Positions 17,225 to 26,524 of a DNA stretch of 64,000 nt are shown piece after piece; within the stretch, counting starts at the first letter, position 1, and every line of letters starts with the position of its first letter. Source of the DNA: Caldimonas brevitalea (GTDB taxonomy: Bacteria > Pseudomonadota > Gammaproteobacteria > Burkholderiales > Burkholderiaceae_C); NCBI RefSeq assembly GCF_001017435.1, contig NZ_CP011371.1:3782001-3846000 (forward strand), in the 5' to 3' direction. A program made the translations under genes and the position numbers. A model generated the notes under the pieces. The model worked only from the letters and a program-made list of their open reading frames with translations. It was not told the origin of the DNA and made no database searches.

Positions 17225-19005
17225 GAAGCGCCTTCGTCGTCGAGGCCGAGCAGCCGGCGTGCGAGCCGCTCGATGAAAGATTCATCGGCGCTGCGCGGAT
17301 GGCCGGAGAACGCGAGGTGCAGATATTCGTGCGTCAGCGTCAGGCGTTCCTCCAGCGACTGCACACCGCTCACGTACAGCCGGCCGGCAGCGCGCAGCGC
17401 GTGCGGGCGGCCCCCGGCCAGCCGGCACACCCGCACCTGCGCCGGCGGCGCGTAGCCCGGTTCACCGGCCAACATGCGCTGCCACACGGCGCGCCGGGTG
17501 GTCAGCCAATGTTCGGCCAGCGGCAATGCTTCGCAGCTGCTGCCCGCCGCACCGGCGCGTGCCGTCAACGCGGCCTGTGGATAGGCATGACGCAGCAGCT
17601 CGTCGAAGCGCTCGCCGGCTTCGGCAGCCCGCACACTGTCGGCCCACGACATGACGTTGGGCGCCGCCTGGCTGCTGTGGTAGCGGCCCTCCGCGCCTTT
17701 GAGCACCAGGCCGGCGGTGTAGGTCGCGGCCGCACGCGCGCCGCGGCTCGGCGGCCTCGGCGCGACCCGCTGCAAGGCGCTGCTGTCGGCAATCGCCAGG
17801 CAGCCCGCGTCCGGCCGCCCGCGCGCCAGCACGTAGGTGCGCGCAGCGACGGCCAGGGCCTGGGCGGCGGCCGCCGGTTCGGCACGGCCCTCGCGCTCGA
17901 CGACACGCGCGACATAGTCCTCGAGTGTCAGCCGGCCTTCGAGCCGCACCCGCCCGTCGTCGCCGCGCGACCAGCGCAAGTCACGACGGCTTTCGATCGA
18001 GAGCCGTTGTCCGTTGGCGAACTGCACCCGGTAGTGCCCCGCCGGCAGCACACCCTGCTGCGACGGCTCGGGATGCAGCCGTGCGATCGGGTAGCGGCTG
18101 AAGTAGTCGACCCGGACACAGGTGGCATCGCTTGCGTCAGTGGCGACCTGCCCCAAGGACGGCGCCGCTCGCAGCCCCTCGCCGTCGAGATGCTGCAACA
18201 CGCGCGCCGCCCAGGTCGGCAGCACTTGGGCACTGGTACCGCGAGCCGCCATCCAGATCGGCGTGCCCTCGCCCGTCCAACCCGACGCGCCGGCCCAGCG
18301 CTGGCCTTGGCCGCCGGCCTCCTCGCGGGCCATGGTGAAGGTCTTGACGCGCAAGCGGCTGCCAACCTGCCCCAACACGGCGCGCCCCGGGCCCTGCAGC
18401 CAATAGCCCAGCAGGTCGTCTTGCGCCTGCTGTCGCACCGGTGCGGGCCACTGGCCCAACCACGACAACCAGTCGCGCAGCGGGACACGCTGATGCTCAT
18501 CCAGATGCCGGCCTTGTTGCAGGGCGGCCATCGAGGGGGGCAAGGCGCCCAAAGCACCGCCCGGCGGCAGCCGGTCCCACTGCACCCGCGTGGCGTCGAA
18601 GTACAGGCCGCACGAGCGCCAGAGGGCTGTGCCGCGGCCGATCTGCTGGCCAGGGTTGCAGCAATACACCTCGTCGGGTCTGCCGCCCTGGCAGCGGTAC
18701 TCCGGCTCGCGCGCGGCGCCCTCGGCCAGACGTGCATACGACACCAGCTTCCACAGGCTGCCCAACGCCACGCCCGACGTGGGCCCGAGATCTTCCACAC
18801 GCGTGGTGCTGGCGCTGCCATCGGCGCGCAGCGTGACCGCCTGCACTTCACCGGCGGCGTCCAGCCACGCGAGCTGCAGTTCGCCCGGCCCGGGTTCGCG
18901 GGCGTGAGCGGCGCTCAGCAGCGCGCCGGCCAGCAGCGCTGCCGTGGCCACACGCCACACGCCGGCGAACGGCGCGTGGTCAGTTCGAACATGGTTGCGC
19001 CTCAT
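17221..19005 (-). CDS. yfaQ: YfaQ-family protein (DUF2300) with SxxK and SpoIID-like features
   Basis: This 594-aa secreted protein has a signal peptide ending near SAAHA. Residues 83-86 read SLWK inside GVALGSLWKLVSYARL, a serine penicillin-binding-protein-like SxxK. A Cys-rich block follows (RCQGG, YCCNPGQQIGRGTALWRSCGLYF). The second half contains LTLEDYVARVVEREG and AQALAVAARTYVLARG, like SpoIID/LytB proteins that act on peptidoglycan. Near the end THEYLH (HEYLH at about 559-563) looks like a zinc-binding HExxH variant. Together these suggest binding or processing of murein, but no activity is proven. I chose ATG 19005, 20 nt after the yfaS stop, with GGGGTG upstream; the frame is open to 19140. 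Confidence 0.82.
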   Translation of the reverse strand: MRRNHVRTDHAPFAGVWRVATAALLAGALLSAAHAREPGPGELQLAWLDAAGEVQAVTLRADGSASTTRVEDLGPTSGVALGSLWKLVSYARLAEGAAREPEYRCQGGRPDEVYCCNPGQQIGRGTALWRSCGLYFDATRVQWDRLPPGGALGALPPSMAALQQGRHLDEHQRVPLRDWLSWLGQWPAPVRQQAQDDLLGYWLQGPGRAVLGQVGSRLRVKTFTMAREEAGGQGQRWAGASGWTGEGTPIWMAARGTSAQVLPTWAARVLQHLDGEGLRAAPSLGQVATDASDATCVRVDYFSRYPIARLHPEPSQQGVLPAGHYRVQFANGQRLSIESRRDLRWSRGDDGRVRLEGRLTLEDYVARVVEREGRAEPAAAAQALAVAARTYVLARGRPDAGCLAIADSSALQRVAPRPPSRGARAAATYTAGLVLKGAEGRYHSSQAAPNVMSWADSVRAAEAGERFDELLRHAYPQAALTARAGAAGSSCEALPLAEHWLTTRRAVWQRMLAGEPGYAPPAQVRVCRLAGGRPHALRAAGRLYVSGVQSLEERLTLTHEYLHLAFSGHPRSADESFIERLARRLLGLDDEGAS

Positions 19006-19024
19006 CGCCGCACCCCATCTGCCC

Positions 19025-22000
19025 TCACCGCACCTGCCAGGCGTAACCACCGCCTTCGGCCGCCTCGACGGCCTGCGCGCGCGGCTGGTACACCCGCCAC
19101 AGCCGCGCCGCGGGAAGCTGGAACCTGCCCTGCTGTGCAAACCGCACCAGGTGGCGGAACACGCGGCTTTCGCCGGCCGGCAGGCTGTCGACCGGCAAGC
19201 TGTAGCCGAGCGAGGTGGCCTCGGCGATCGCGCGGTCCAAGGCGGCCGGTTCGGCGCCGCCGGACTTCAGCCGAATACCCCAGGTGCTGGGCTCGAGGCT
19301 TGCGCCGGGTGGCAGCGCGAGCTCGGCCAGCGCGAACGACAGCGTCTGCTTCGAGACCACGGTCACTTCGTCGAGGTACAACTCGCGGCTCGACAGGGCG
19401 TCGCCCGGCTTCACCAGCACCGGCTCGAAAGAGGCTCCCTGCGGTTGCAGGCGATAGAGCCGGCGCTGCAGTTGCGCCGGCAGCGTGTTGCGCGGTGAGG
19501 TGACGCGGCCCTGCAGTCGTACCGACAGCATCAGCGGTTGCGCCGTCGGCTGGGCCCACTCGACGGCGGTGGGCAGCTCGCGTCCTGCGGGCACCCACTC
19601 GCTCTGGCCGCTGGCCGATGCACGCGCCGTCCAGCCCGCCTTGGGCGCGTCGGCCGGTGCTTCGGCGCGCAAGCTCAGCCCGCTGGTGTGGGACAGCACG
19701 ATCAAGGCCAGGGTTCGGTCGAGGCCGGCATCGGCCTGGCTCGCGCGGGCCAGGGCGGCAGCGAGGGCGTCGCCTTGTGCGGGGCGCCGCCCGGACCACA
19801 CCAGCAGCGCCTGCGACAGCATCGCCTCGGAGGTCTCGAGCCGCGCATAGGCCGCTTCGAGCCCGGCCGACACCGCGGGGGGCAGTTCCTTGCGGTGCGC
19901 TCGGGCCAGTTGCGCTGTGACCACCAAGGCGAGATCGCGCCCGGCCGTGGCGTCGGTGAACCAGTGGCCGCCGGCCACACGGCGAGGCGGTGCGACGGTC
20001 GGCGATGAAGCCGCGCTCGCAGCAGTCGGTGCAGCTGACGCCTCGCTCTCGCCCTGCGCCAGTTCGGCCAGCAGGCCTTCGGTCATGGTCGCCGTCGGCA
20101 GGCCCATGCGGTGCATCAGCCACAGCGCCCAGGCCCGCTGCGCGAGTGGCTCCTGCCCTCCCTTCTCGCTGTAGATGTCGAGCAGACGCTCCCAGTGCGC
20201 CGCCGGCAGCTCCATGCCGAGCGCGCGGGTCGCGAGGTGGTCGGCGTGGTAGGCATAGGCGCTCCAGAACGCGCTGTCGGCGCTACTGCCCTGCCCCCAC
20301 CAGCCGAACACCGCATTCGGGCCCGCCAGCGCGGCCAGCCGCAGCCGCGCGGCATACAAACGCTGGCGCAGCGGCGAGTGTGGCGGCACGTCGGCCGACA
20401 GGCTTTGCAGCGCCAGCGCCAAGGGCACGATGCGGCTGGCGGTGTGTTCGACACCGTCATGCGGCTGCTCGATCAGGCCGTCGGCCACGTGGGTCCACGC
20501 CGCCACGCCAGTGGGCAGCACGCGCAGGCGTACGCCGGTGGCGTCGGCCGGCAGGGCCAGCGGGGTCGACGTGCTGCCTGCGGGCACCGGCACCATCAGC
20601 TCCTGCTCGCCGCGCCACTCGCGCGGGACCACCGACAGCCGGGTGGTCAGCGTGTCGACTCGCTCGCTGCCGTGGTGCACATCGAGCGTGACCTCGGTCG
20701 AGGCCTTGAGGGGCGGCAGGTCGAGTGCGACGAAGGTTGCGCCGGGGGCGGCATCGAGCTCGCGCACCAGCGGTGCCGCGCCGGGCATGCCGAGGCTGAG
20801 TTTGAGGGCGCGGCGTTCGCGGGTCTGGTTGAACACGGCCACCGTGGCCTGCGGACGGTCGCCCTCGCGCGCCCAAGTCGGTGCCGTCCACTTCGCGAAG
20901 TACGGCTGGTCGGACAGGAAGAAGGCGCGCCGTTCGCCCACCAGGCCGTCGGCGTCACCGAGGCCGTAGCCCTTGGCGGTGATGCGCCAGCGGGTGAGCG
21001 CGTCCGGCACCTTGAAGCGCACCTGGGCACGCCCGTTGGCGTCGGTGCGCACGGTCGGCTCGAAGTAGGCGGTGTCGCGTTCGTCACGTCGCGGCCGCTC
21101 GAGCAGTTTGACGCCGCGCTCGTGGCGCTGGCCGGCGATCGACGCGGCGGTCCGGGCGTCGTAGGCCTCGTCGAACGAGATGAACGACAGGCTGGACTGC
21201 GTGCGCACGTTGTTGCGCCGCAGGTGGTAGAAGAACTCCTGCAGGCTGGGCGCCAGCTCGGGCTGCAGCGCATACACCATCTCGTCGACGGCGCCGATGC
21301 TCAGCACCGCCGCCGCGGGCTTGCCGGCGGCGTCGCGCGTGGTGATCTCGAGCACCACCGTCTCGCCCGGTCGGTAGCTCTCGCGGTCGGTGCGCAGCGT
21401 CACCTGCAGCGCCGGCTGCTCGACCACCACGCCGGCATTCTGGAAGCCGTATTCATGGCCGTGCACATAGGCCACCGAGAAGCTGATGTTGGGCGCATGG
21501 TCGGCCTTCACCTGCAGCGTGGCCTCCCATTGACGCTCGTTGAGCCGGCGCACGTTCGCCACGCCTTGTGGCGCCAGCAAACGGCCATAGTGCTCGACAC
21601 GGTCCCGCTCGAGCGTCACGAGGGCATCTTCGACCGGCACCGGGAAGGTGATCAGCGCGCGCGCCGTGTCGCCGGGCCGGTAGCGCGGCTTGTCGAGCAC
21701 GATCTCGATCGCGCCTTGCGGCGGCTTCAGCTCGCCGCCGGACACCCAGAACGGTGCGGCGCCGAGCAGACGCTGTTGCTCGTCACGCAGCTCGACGGTG
21801 TAGGAGCCGGGCCGTTCCAGCTTCAACGTCAGTTGCTGCGCGTCGGGCGCCAGCGTGCCTTGCGTGCGGGTCTGGCTTTCCTGGTGGATGGCCAGCCAGG
21901 CGGTCGGCTTGCTCGGCTGGGCGGCGCCGTCGTCGTCGGGCTTCAGGCTCCAGGTCACCGTCTCGGCGGGGGCTGCGTAGCGCCGCTGCGGTTGCAGCGT

Positions 22001-23704
22001 CCAGGCGCTGGCCGCCCGCTCGATCAGGATCTCGCGCGTCGCCTTGACACGCTGCGCGGCGCCGTCGCTCGCGAGCACGCTGAGCACCAAGCGACTGGGC
22101 TCCTTGGCGGGCGGCAACTCGAACGCCGCCACGCCGTCGGCATCGGTGTGCAGCTCTTTGTCGTTGGCGATCTGCAGGGGGAACAAGCCACCGTAGAGCA
22201 GATCGCATTCGACCATCGTCAACACCTGCGCGCGCGCGCTCAAACGCAAACTGGCCTTGGCGACGGGCTTGCCGTCGGGATAGGCCAGCCGGATGCGGCC
22301 GCTGATCTTCTCGCCGGTCTTGAAGCTGGCCTGGGCCGGCTCCACCAGCACCTCGAAGTGCGGCTTGACGTAGGGCGCGACACGGAAGGCGGCGCTGTAG
22401 CTGTCCTCGCCGCGGGTCAGCACGATCTCGTAGCCGCCGGCCGGCGCATTGGCGGGCAGCCGCAAGCGGGCGGCGGCACCGTCTTGCGGGTGGTAGGCCA
22501 GGCGCTCACGGTGCACCAGGGCACCGGTCGCATCCATCACCTGCAGCTCGACCGGAGCCGCCGGCAAGGCCGTGGAGCGCGTGGCCGAGGTGAACTCGCG
22601 GCCGTAGAGGCGGATGTTCACCTCGTCGCCCGGGCGGTAGAGCGGCCGGTCGGTGTAGGCGTAGAGCTTGGCGTTGTAGATCTCGCTGTCGTAGTAGAAG
22701 TTTTCGGTGACGAACACACCGCCTTGCGCATCGACGCCGAAGGCGTAGCTGGTCTGCGGCACCGCATGGTCGAGCGCCAGCACGCCGTGCGCGTCGGTAC
22801 GGCCGGAGCCGAGCACACCTGCCAGGTCGGTCCAGACCACCTCGGCCTGCGCCGGCCGGCCATCGGCCCGCTGTGCGGTCCAGATCAGGAACTGGCGGCC
22901 CGAGGTCTTGGTGACGGCCACCGTGTCGGACACGAACAGCAGCGTCACGGCGCGGTGGCGGCCCACCGCGGCTTCGACGACGTACAGCCCGGGCTGCTGA
23001 CGGCCGAGCGGGATGTAGACGTTGCCTTCCTCGGGCGGGCGGAACTCGCTCGACGAGCCGCTGAGCTTGAGATCGGACGGCGGTGCGATCGGCTTTGCGG
23101 CCGCCACCGGGTAGCGCATGCGCTGCACCTCGGCGAGACCTGGCAGGGAGCGGTAGGCGCTGGTGTAGGTGTAGGCCGTGGGCTTGCCGATGTCGGGCGA
23201 GGTCTTGAGCTGCGGCGCCTGCTCGGTGACCTTGACGCGCAACTCACCCTTGAAGAGGTTCTGCCAGATCTGCCGGGCGCGCAACCACCAGCGGTCCCAC
23301 AGATAGCTCAGCGTGTTCGCCAGGCCTTCGGGCCGCGCAGCGGCCTTCAGATCGATGCGGTGCAGGTTGCGCTGCTGGCGCAAAAACTCGAGGGGCCGCT
23401 CGACCCGGTAGAGCGCGATGTCGGCGCCGCCGGCGTGTTCGACCTCGGCGAGTTGTTCGCCCGTCACCTCCAGCCGCACGCGGGCTTCGTCGCTGCTCGC
23501 GAAGCTGGTGTCGGTCAGCAGGAAAAACGGCACGCCGCGCGGCGGCATGTAGCCCGTGTCTTCGTCGTCGGCGAGGGCGGCGCCCGTCGCCAGCAGGCTG
23601 CACAGGGCGGCAAGCAGCAGAGCCAACAGCGCCGTGTCGTAGCGCAGCGCCGGGCGCGTCGAGCGGCGGGAGATAGCGTAGATGGAGATCATGCGAGTCG
23701 ACAC
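19025..23704 (-). CDS. yfaS: bacterial alpha-2-macroglobulin, YfaS/MagD type, without thioester cysteine
   Basis: This 1559-aa periplasmic protein begins with a signal peptide (ALLALLLAALCSLLATGAALA). MG-type beta domains follow, including DRPLYRPGDEVNIRLYGREF, a typical MG2 block, and TDRESYRPGETVVLEITTRDAAGKP. The A2M family signature region FEPTVRTDANGRAQVRFKVPDALTRWRI is present. At the place where thioester-type members have CxEQ the sequence reads GLIEQPHDGVEHTASR (about residue 1076), so the reactive Cys is absent, as reported for Pseudomonas MagD. Bacterial macroglobulins trap proteases that reach the periplasm. Start is GTG 23704, right after the yfaT stop, or ATG 23692. Confidence 0.9.
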   Translation of the reverse strand: MSTRMISIYAISRRSTRPALRYDTALLALLLAALCSLLATGAALADDEDTGYMPPRGVPFFLLTDTSFASSDEARVRLEVTGEQLAEVEHAGGADIALYRVERPLEFLRQQRNLHRIDLKAAARPEGLANTLSYLWDRWWLRARQIWQNLFKGELRVKVTEQAPQLKTSPDIGKPTAYTYTSAYRSLPGLAEVQRMRYPVAAAKPIAPPSDLKLSGSSSEFRPPEEGNVYIPLGRQQPGLYVVEAAVGRHRAVTLLFVSDTVAVTKTSGRQFLIWTAQRADGRPAQAEVVWTDLAGVLGSGRTDAHGVLALDHAVPQTSYAFGVDAQGGVFVTENFYYDSEIYNAKLYAYTDRPLYRPGDEVNIRLYGREFTSATRSTALPAAPVELQVMDATGALVHRERLAYHPQDGAAARLRLPANAPAGGYEIVLTRGEDSYSAAFRVAPYVKPHFEVLVEPAQASFKTGEKISGRIRLAYPDGKPVAKASLRLSARAQVLTMVECDLLYGGLFPLQIANDKELHTDADGVAAFELPPAKEPSRLVLSVLASDGAAQRVKATREILIERAASAWTLQPQRRYAAPAETVTWSLKPDDDGAAQPSKPTAWLAIHQESQTRTQGTLAPDAQQLTLKLERPGSYTVELRDEQQRLLGAAPFWVSGGELKPPQGAIEIVLDKPRYRPGDTARALITFPVPVEDALVTLERDRVEHYGRLLAPQGVANVRRLNERQWEATLQVKADHAPNISFSVAYVHGHEYGFQNAGVVVEQPALQVTLRTDRESYRPGETVVLEITTRDAAGKPAAAVLSIGAVDEMVYALQPELAPSLQEFFYHLRRNNVRTQSSLSFISFDEAYDARTAASIAGQRHERGVKLLERPRRDERDTAYFEPTVRTDANGRAQVRFKVPDALTRWRITAKGYGLGDADGLVGERRAFFLSDQPYFAKWTAPTWAREGDRPQATVAVFNQTRERRALKLSLGMPGAAPLVRELDAAPGATFVALDLPPLKASTEVTLDVHHGSERVDTLTTRLSVVPREWRGEQELMVPVPAGSTSTPLALPADATGVRLRVLPTGVAAWTHVADGLIEQPHDGVEHTASRIVPLALALQSLSADVPPHSPLRQRLYAARLRLAALAGPNAVFGWWGQGSSADSAFWSAYAYHADHLATRALGMELPAAHWERLLDIYSEKGGQEPLAQRAWALWLMHRMGLPTATMTEGLLAELAQGESEASAAPTAASAASSPTVAPPRRVAGGHWFTDATAGRDLALVVTAQLARAHRKELPPAVSAGLEAAYARLETSEAMLSQALLVWSGRRPAQGDALAAALARASQADAGLDRTLALIVLSHTSGLSLRAEAPADAPKAGWTARASASGQSEWVPAGRELPTAVEWAQPTAQPLMLSVRLQGRVTSPRNTLPAQLQRRLYRLQPQGASFEPVLVKPGDALSSRELYLDEVTVVSKQTLSFALAELALPPGASLEPSTWGIRLKSGGAEPAALDRAIAEATSLGYSLPVDSLPAGESRVFRHLVRFAQQGRFQLPAARLWRVYQPRAQAVEAAEGGGYAWQVR

Positions 23705-24382
23705 TCAGTGCGACAGAAAACCGAAGCGGAACAATCCCGCGAAATTGCGGTTGTGCTCGAGCGGACGCCAGCGTGTATCGGGCATCGCCAACAACTGCTC
23801 CCAGCGCAGCCGGCGCAGGCCGTTGTCGCCGGGCTGCGGTTCGGCGCCGGTGTGGTAGGCGATGTGCCGGCCGGTCCACACCATCAGGTGCTGGTCGTCG
23901 CCCTGGTCGAAGAACAACAGGTCGCCCGGGAGCGCGGTGGTGCGCTGGCGACCGACATGGCGGGTGTTGTGCTGCACGATGGCGATCGCCGGGGCATACG
24001 CCCCAGCGTCGCCCTCGGGCAGTTGCCAGGCTCGCGCCCAGCCGCGTTGGTCGTCGGCCAGGTTCAACTCGGGCGGTCGGGGACGCTGCCGGTTCCAGCC
24101 CATGGCCTGCAGCCAGGTGGACGTGTGCGGGCGCATGGCCTCGGCCACCGCGAAACGGACCAGTCCCGCGCAATCGCGGTGCACCCAGCGCGGCGATGGG
24201 CGCGACACCTGGTTGTCGACCAGTGCGACGAACCAGCGCCGGAACGCCATCGACTGCTCGGCATCGAGCGGGCGCAGCGTGGAGCGGCTGGCGGCATAGG
24301 CCGGGCGCGTCAGCAGCGCCGTGGCGCAGCTGCCGGCCATCGTGAGCAGCGCACGGCGGCGCGAGCCATCGGCCAGCGTCAT
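23705..24382 (-). CDS. yfaT: YfaT-family protein (DUF1175), probable NlpC/P60-like hydrolase
   Basis: This 225-aa secreted protein has a signal peptide with a twin-Arg-rich start (SRRRALLTMAGSCATALLTRPAYA). The core RDCAGLVRFAVAEAM supplies a candidate catalytic Cys and PGDLLFFDQGDDQHLMVWTG a candidate His, in the order seen in NlpC/P60-type amidases. Members of DUF1175 accompany YfaS-type macroglobulins. The ATG at 24382 overlaps the yfaA stop by four bases (ATGA), so I prefer it to the longer open frame to 24460. A peptidoglycan-related role is an inference from fold resemblance. Confidence 0.82.
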   Translation of the reverse strand: MTLADGSRRRALLTMAGSCATALLTRPAYAASRSTLRPLDAEQSMAFRRWFVALVDNQVSRPSPRWVHRDCAGLVRFAVAEAMRPHTSTWLQAMGWNRQRPRPPELNLADDQRGWARAWQLPEGDAGAYAPAIAIVQHNTRHVGRQRTTALPGDLLFFDQGDDQHLMVWTGRHIAYHTGAEPQPGDNGLRRLRWEQLLAMPDTRWRPLEHNRNFAGLFRFGFLSH

Positions 24383-26112
24383 GGCGTCGCCTTCGCCGCT
24401 GGCTGAGGGCCCGCAGCACGCGCCGCCGCGGCTTCGCGATGGACGGCGAGGGGCACCCACTGGGTTCGGTCGGCGGGTTGCACGGCGATCGGCAGGCCGA
24501 CCTGCAGCGTGCCGAGCCGCGCCACGGCCTGCAGCCGGGGTGTCAGCAGCTCGCGCGCGACGCGGTTGAAGGTGGGCGCTGCAGCCGCTTTCAGGGTGCG
24601 CCAGCTCTCGGTCTCGAGCACACCGGCCAGACGGGCGCCGTCGGCGAACAGCACCGGGACGGCGCCATCGACCGGCGTGTCGGACAGGGCCGGGTAGGTC
24701 TTGGCGGCCACCGCGAGCGTGTGCTCGACCGCGCGCAGGTCGGTCGACGCGACCAGCAAGGAGCCCAGGCGCGCGACCGCGACGACGTTGGCCCGTTGCC
24801 CACCTTGCGAGACGGCGCCGTGTTCATGCGCCACGCGGCGCGTCCACAGGCGTGCGCCGTTGGGCTGCTTCAAGGTTTGGGTGCGCACGGCGCTGGCGGA
24901 TTCGCTGTCTGCCGCCGCGCGCTTGTTCTCGTCGTCCTCGTCGGCCGCGGCTTGTTTGGCAGGGTCCGCAGTGGCCTGCTGCAGCACGCGTGCGAGTGTC
25001 TCGTCGTGGCGCGTCTCCGCCCCTTCTCGCAAGCGCAGCGCCAGCATCGGCGCGAACAAGCCGCCTTGCGGGCCCCAGCACAAGCCGGCCACCGGCAGCA
25101 GGTCGGCCGCCAGTGCGCTGCCCGCCTTGCCGCCGAGCATTTCGAGCATCGGCTCGGCGCGCGACACGTCGATCGGGAGGCTGGCGCACAGCGCACTCGA
25201 CCTCGGCAGCGTACGCCACAGTTGTGCCGCACCACGACCCCACTGCTCGAGCGCCGCACCCGTGGCCTGCGCGGCGAGCGACCACTGGCCGCGGGCATCG
25301 AGGTCGAGGCGCACAGCTTTCAGATCGGGGAAGAAGTGCTGGTAGCCGAAGGACAGGAAGGAAGTCTTCGCCGCGATCTGCTGTGCCACGTCACCGCGCG
25401 CGCCGAGATCGAAGTCGCGCGCGAACGGCGAGACGGCGCCCGGCTCGGTGGCGATCGCGTCGGCCAACACCCCGGCGGCGCGCCGCGACAGCCCGCCGTC
25501 CGCCTCGAGCAACAACCCGGGATCGGAGGCCACCAGCGTGCGCCCGCCTTGCGAGACGAACAGCCAGGTGGTGCGTGCGTTGAGCTTGACGGCGTAGACC
25601 GTGCTCTTGGCCCCGAAGCCGGAGCCGAGTTCGCCGGCCACACTCAACTGCTTGTCGGGCAAGCCGACCTTGGCCAGTTGCAGCACGGCCTCGGCGGCGA
25701 GGTTGTGCTCGAGCAGCAACACGAAATGACTCGGCCGGCCTTTGCCGTCCCGCCACAGCGCAAGCTCGGCCGGCGCGTCGAGCACGGCAGCGATCAAACG
25801 ATCGCTCCAGCTGAGTTGGTGGTCATAGGCCAGCCGTTTGAGGGTGCCGAGCAACGACAGCCGGGTCGGGTGGTCTTCGTAGTAGTGCACGAAGTCCTCG
25901 GTGAGGACGTCGCGCAGCAGCGGCGCGGCCACCAGGTCCTTCGACAACGCGCCCAGCCGGGCCGAGCGCACCAGCAGGTCGGGTTGGCCGAGGTCGACGT
26001 CGAGCGCGTTGTAGCGGCCGGCGAACCGGCCCCGGGTGAGCGCCGCCGCTGCGAGCGCGACCACCACGACGCCCACGGCCAAGCCCGCGAGCCAACGCGT
26101 TTTGCGATTCAC
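24379..26112 (-). CDS. yfaA: YfaA-family protein (DUF2138), first gene of the yfa/mag operon
   Basis: This 577-aa protein has one N-terminal membrane anchor (WLAGLAVGVVVVALAAAAL) and an otherwise periplasmic body without recognised catalytic motifs. It matches DUF2138 by length, position and motifs such as LDVDLGQPDLLVRSARLGALSKDLV and LSWSDRLIAAVLDAPAELALWRDGKGRPSHF. I chose GTG 26112 (VNRKTRW), which has GAGGG eight bases upstream; the frame is open to 26184. It heads yfaA-yfaT-yfaS-yfaQ-yfaP-yfaP2, all tightly spaced or overlapping, and so probably one transcript. Function is unknown; linkage suggests a scaffold for the macroglobulin complex. Confidence 0.8.
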   Translation of the reverse strand: MNRKTRWLAGLAVGVVVVALAAAALTRGRFAGRYNALDVDLGQPDLLVRSARLGALSKDLVAAPLLRDVLTEDFVHYYEDHPTRLSLLGTLKRLAYDHQLSWSDRLIAAVLDAPAELALWRDGKGRPSHFVLLLEHNLAAEAVLQLAKVGLPDKQLSVAGELGSGFGAKSTVYAVKLNARTTWLFVSQGGRTLVASDPGLLLEADGGLSRRAAGVLADAIATEPGAVSPFARDFDLGARGDVAQQIAAKTSFLSFGYQHFFPDLKAVRLDLDARGQWSLAAQATGAALEQWGRGAAQLWRTLPRSSALCASLPIDVSRAEPMLEMLGGKAGSALAADLLPVAGLCWGPQGGLFAPMLALRLREGAETRHDETLARVLQQATADPAKQAAADEDDENKRAAADSESASAVRTQTLKQPNGARLWTRRVAHEHGAVSQGGQRANVVAVARLGSLLVASTDLRAVEHTLAVAAKTYPALSDTPVDGAVPVLFADGARLAGVLETESWRTLKAAAAPTFNRVARELLTPRLQAVARLGTLQVGLPIAVQPADRTQWVPLAVHREAAAARAAGPQPAAKATP

Positions 26113-26337
26113 GAGATTCCCTCTTCCGACCGTTCTGGCTTGATGTTGTGTGTCGCCCGCTGTGCGCAGGCTGGCGCGCAGCATACCTGCTCGGCGTGGG
26201 CAGCGCCCTCCCCTTTGTGGAGGATGCGACCGTTCAAATTAGGGAGTCGGTGGCCGACGCCCGGCACCTGGTCCGGCAGGGCGCGCGGGGTCGGATCGGC
26301 GCAAGCCGGAGCAAGAGATAAGAGGTCGCAAGAAACG

Positions 26338-26364
26338 ACGAAACCCTCGCAAGGAGGGTTTCGT
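26338..26364 (-). terminator. terminator downstream of tRNA-Val
   Basis: An 11-bp perfect stem (ACGAAACCCTC at 26338-26348 with GAGGGTTTCGT at 26354-26364) has a 5-base loop. It starts 14 nt after the tRNA 3' end. The T-rich tail is weak on the minus strand (CGTTTCTTG) and stronger on the plus strand (CATTCTTCTTTTTT), so it may work both ways. Confidence 0.75.
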
Positions 26365-26377
26365 CATTCTTCTTTTT

Positions 26378-26452
26378 TGGTGGGCGGTGCAGGGTTCGAA
26401 CCTGCGACCCCTGCCGTGTGAAGGCAGTGCTCTACCGCTGAGCTAACCGCCC
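26378..26452 (-). tRNA. tRNA-Val (anticodon CAC)
   Basis: The 75-nt minus-strand cloverleaf has acceptor stem GGGCGGT/ACCGCCC, D-arm AGCTCAGCGGTAGAGC, anticodon stem CTGCC/GGCAG with loop TTCACAC (anticodon CAC, reading GUG), and T-arm CAGGTTCGAACCTG. The 3' CCA is encoded. It follows dnaQ on the same strand. Confidence 0.95.
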
Positions 26453-26524
26453 GAATCGGGTGTCGATCGGGCTTCGGCCACTGCGACCTTCGGTGTGAAG
26501 GGCGCTGCAATCGAGAAGCCGCGA

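Noticed and set aside
20111..24406. 1431-codon open frame on the plus strand opposite yfaS/yfaT
   Set aside because: It is an antisense shadow of the macroglobulin gene, a result of high GC codon bias. Its translation is His/Arg/Gly/Gln-rich with no domain, and the opposite strand has clear A2M motifs.
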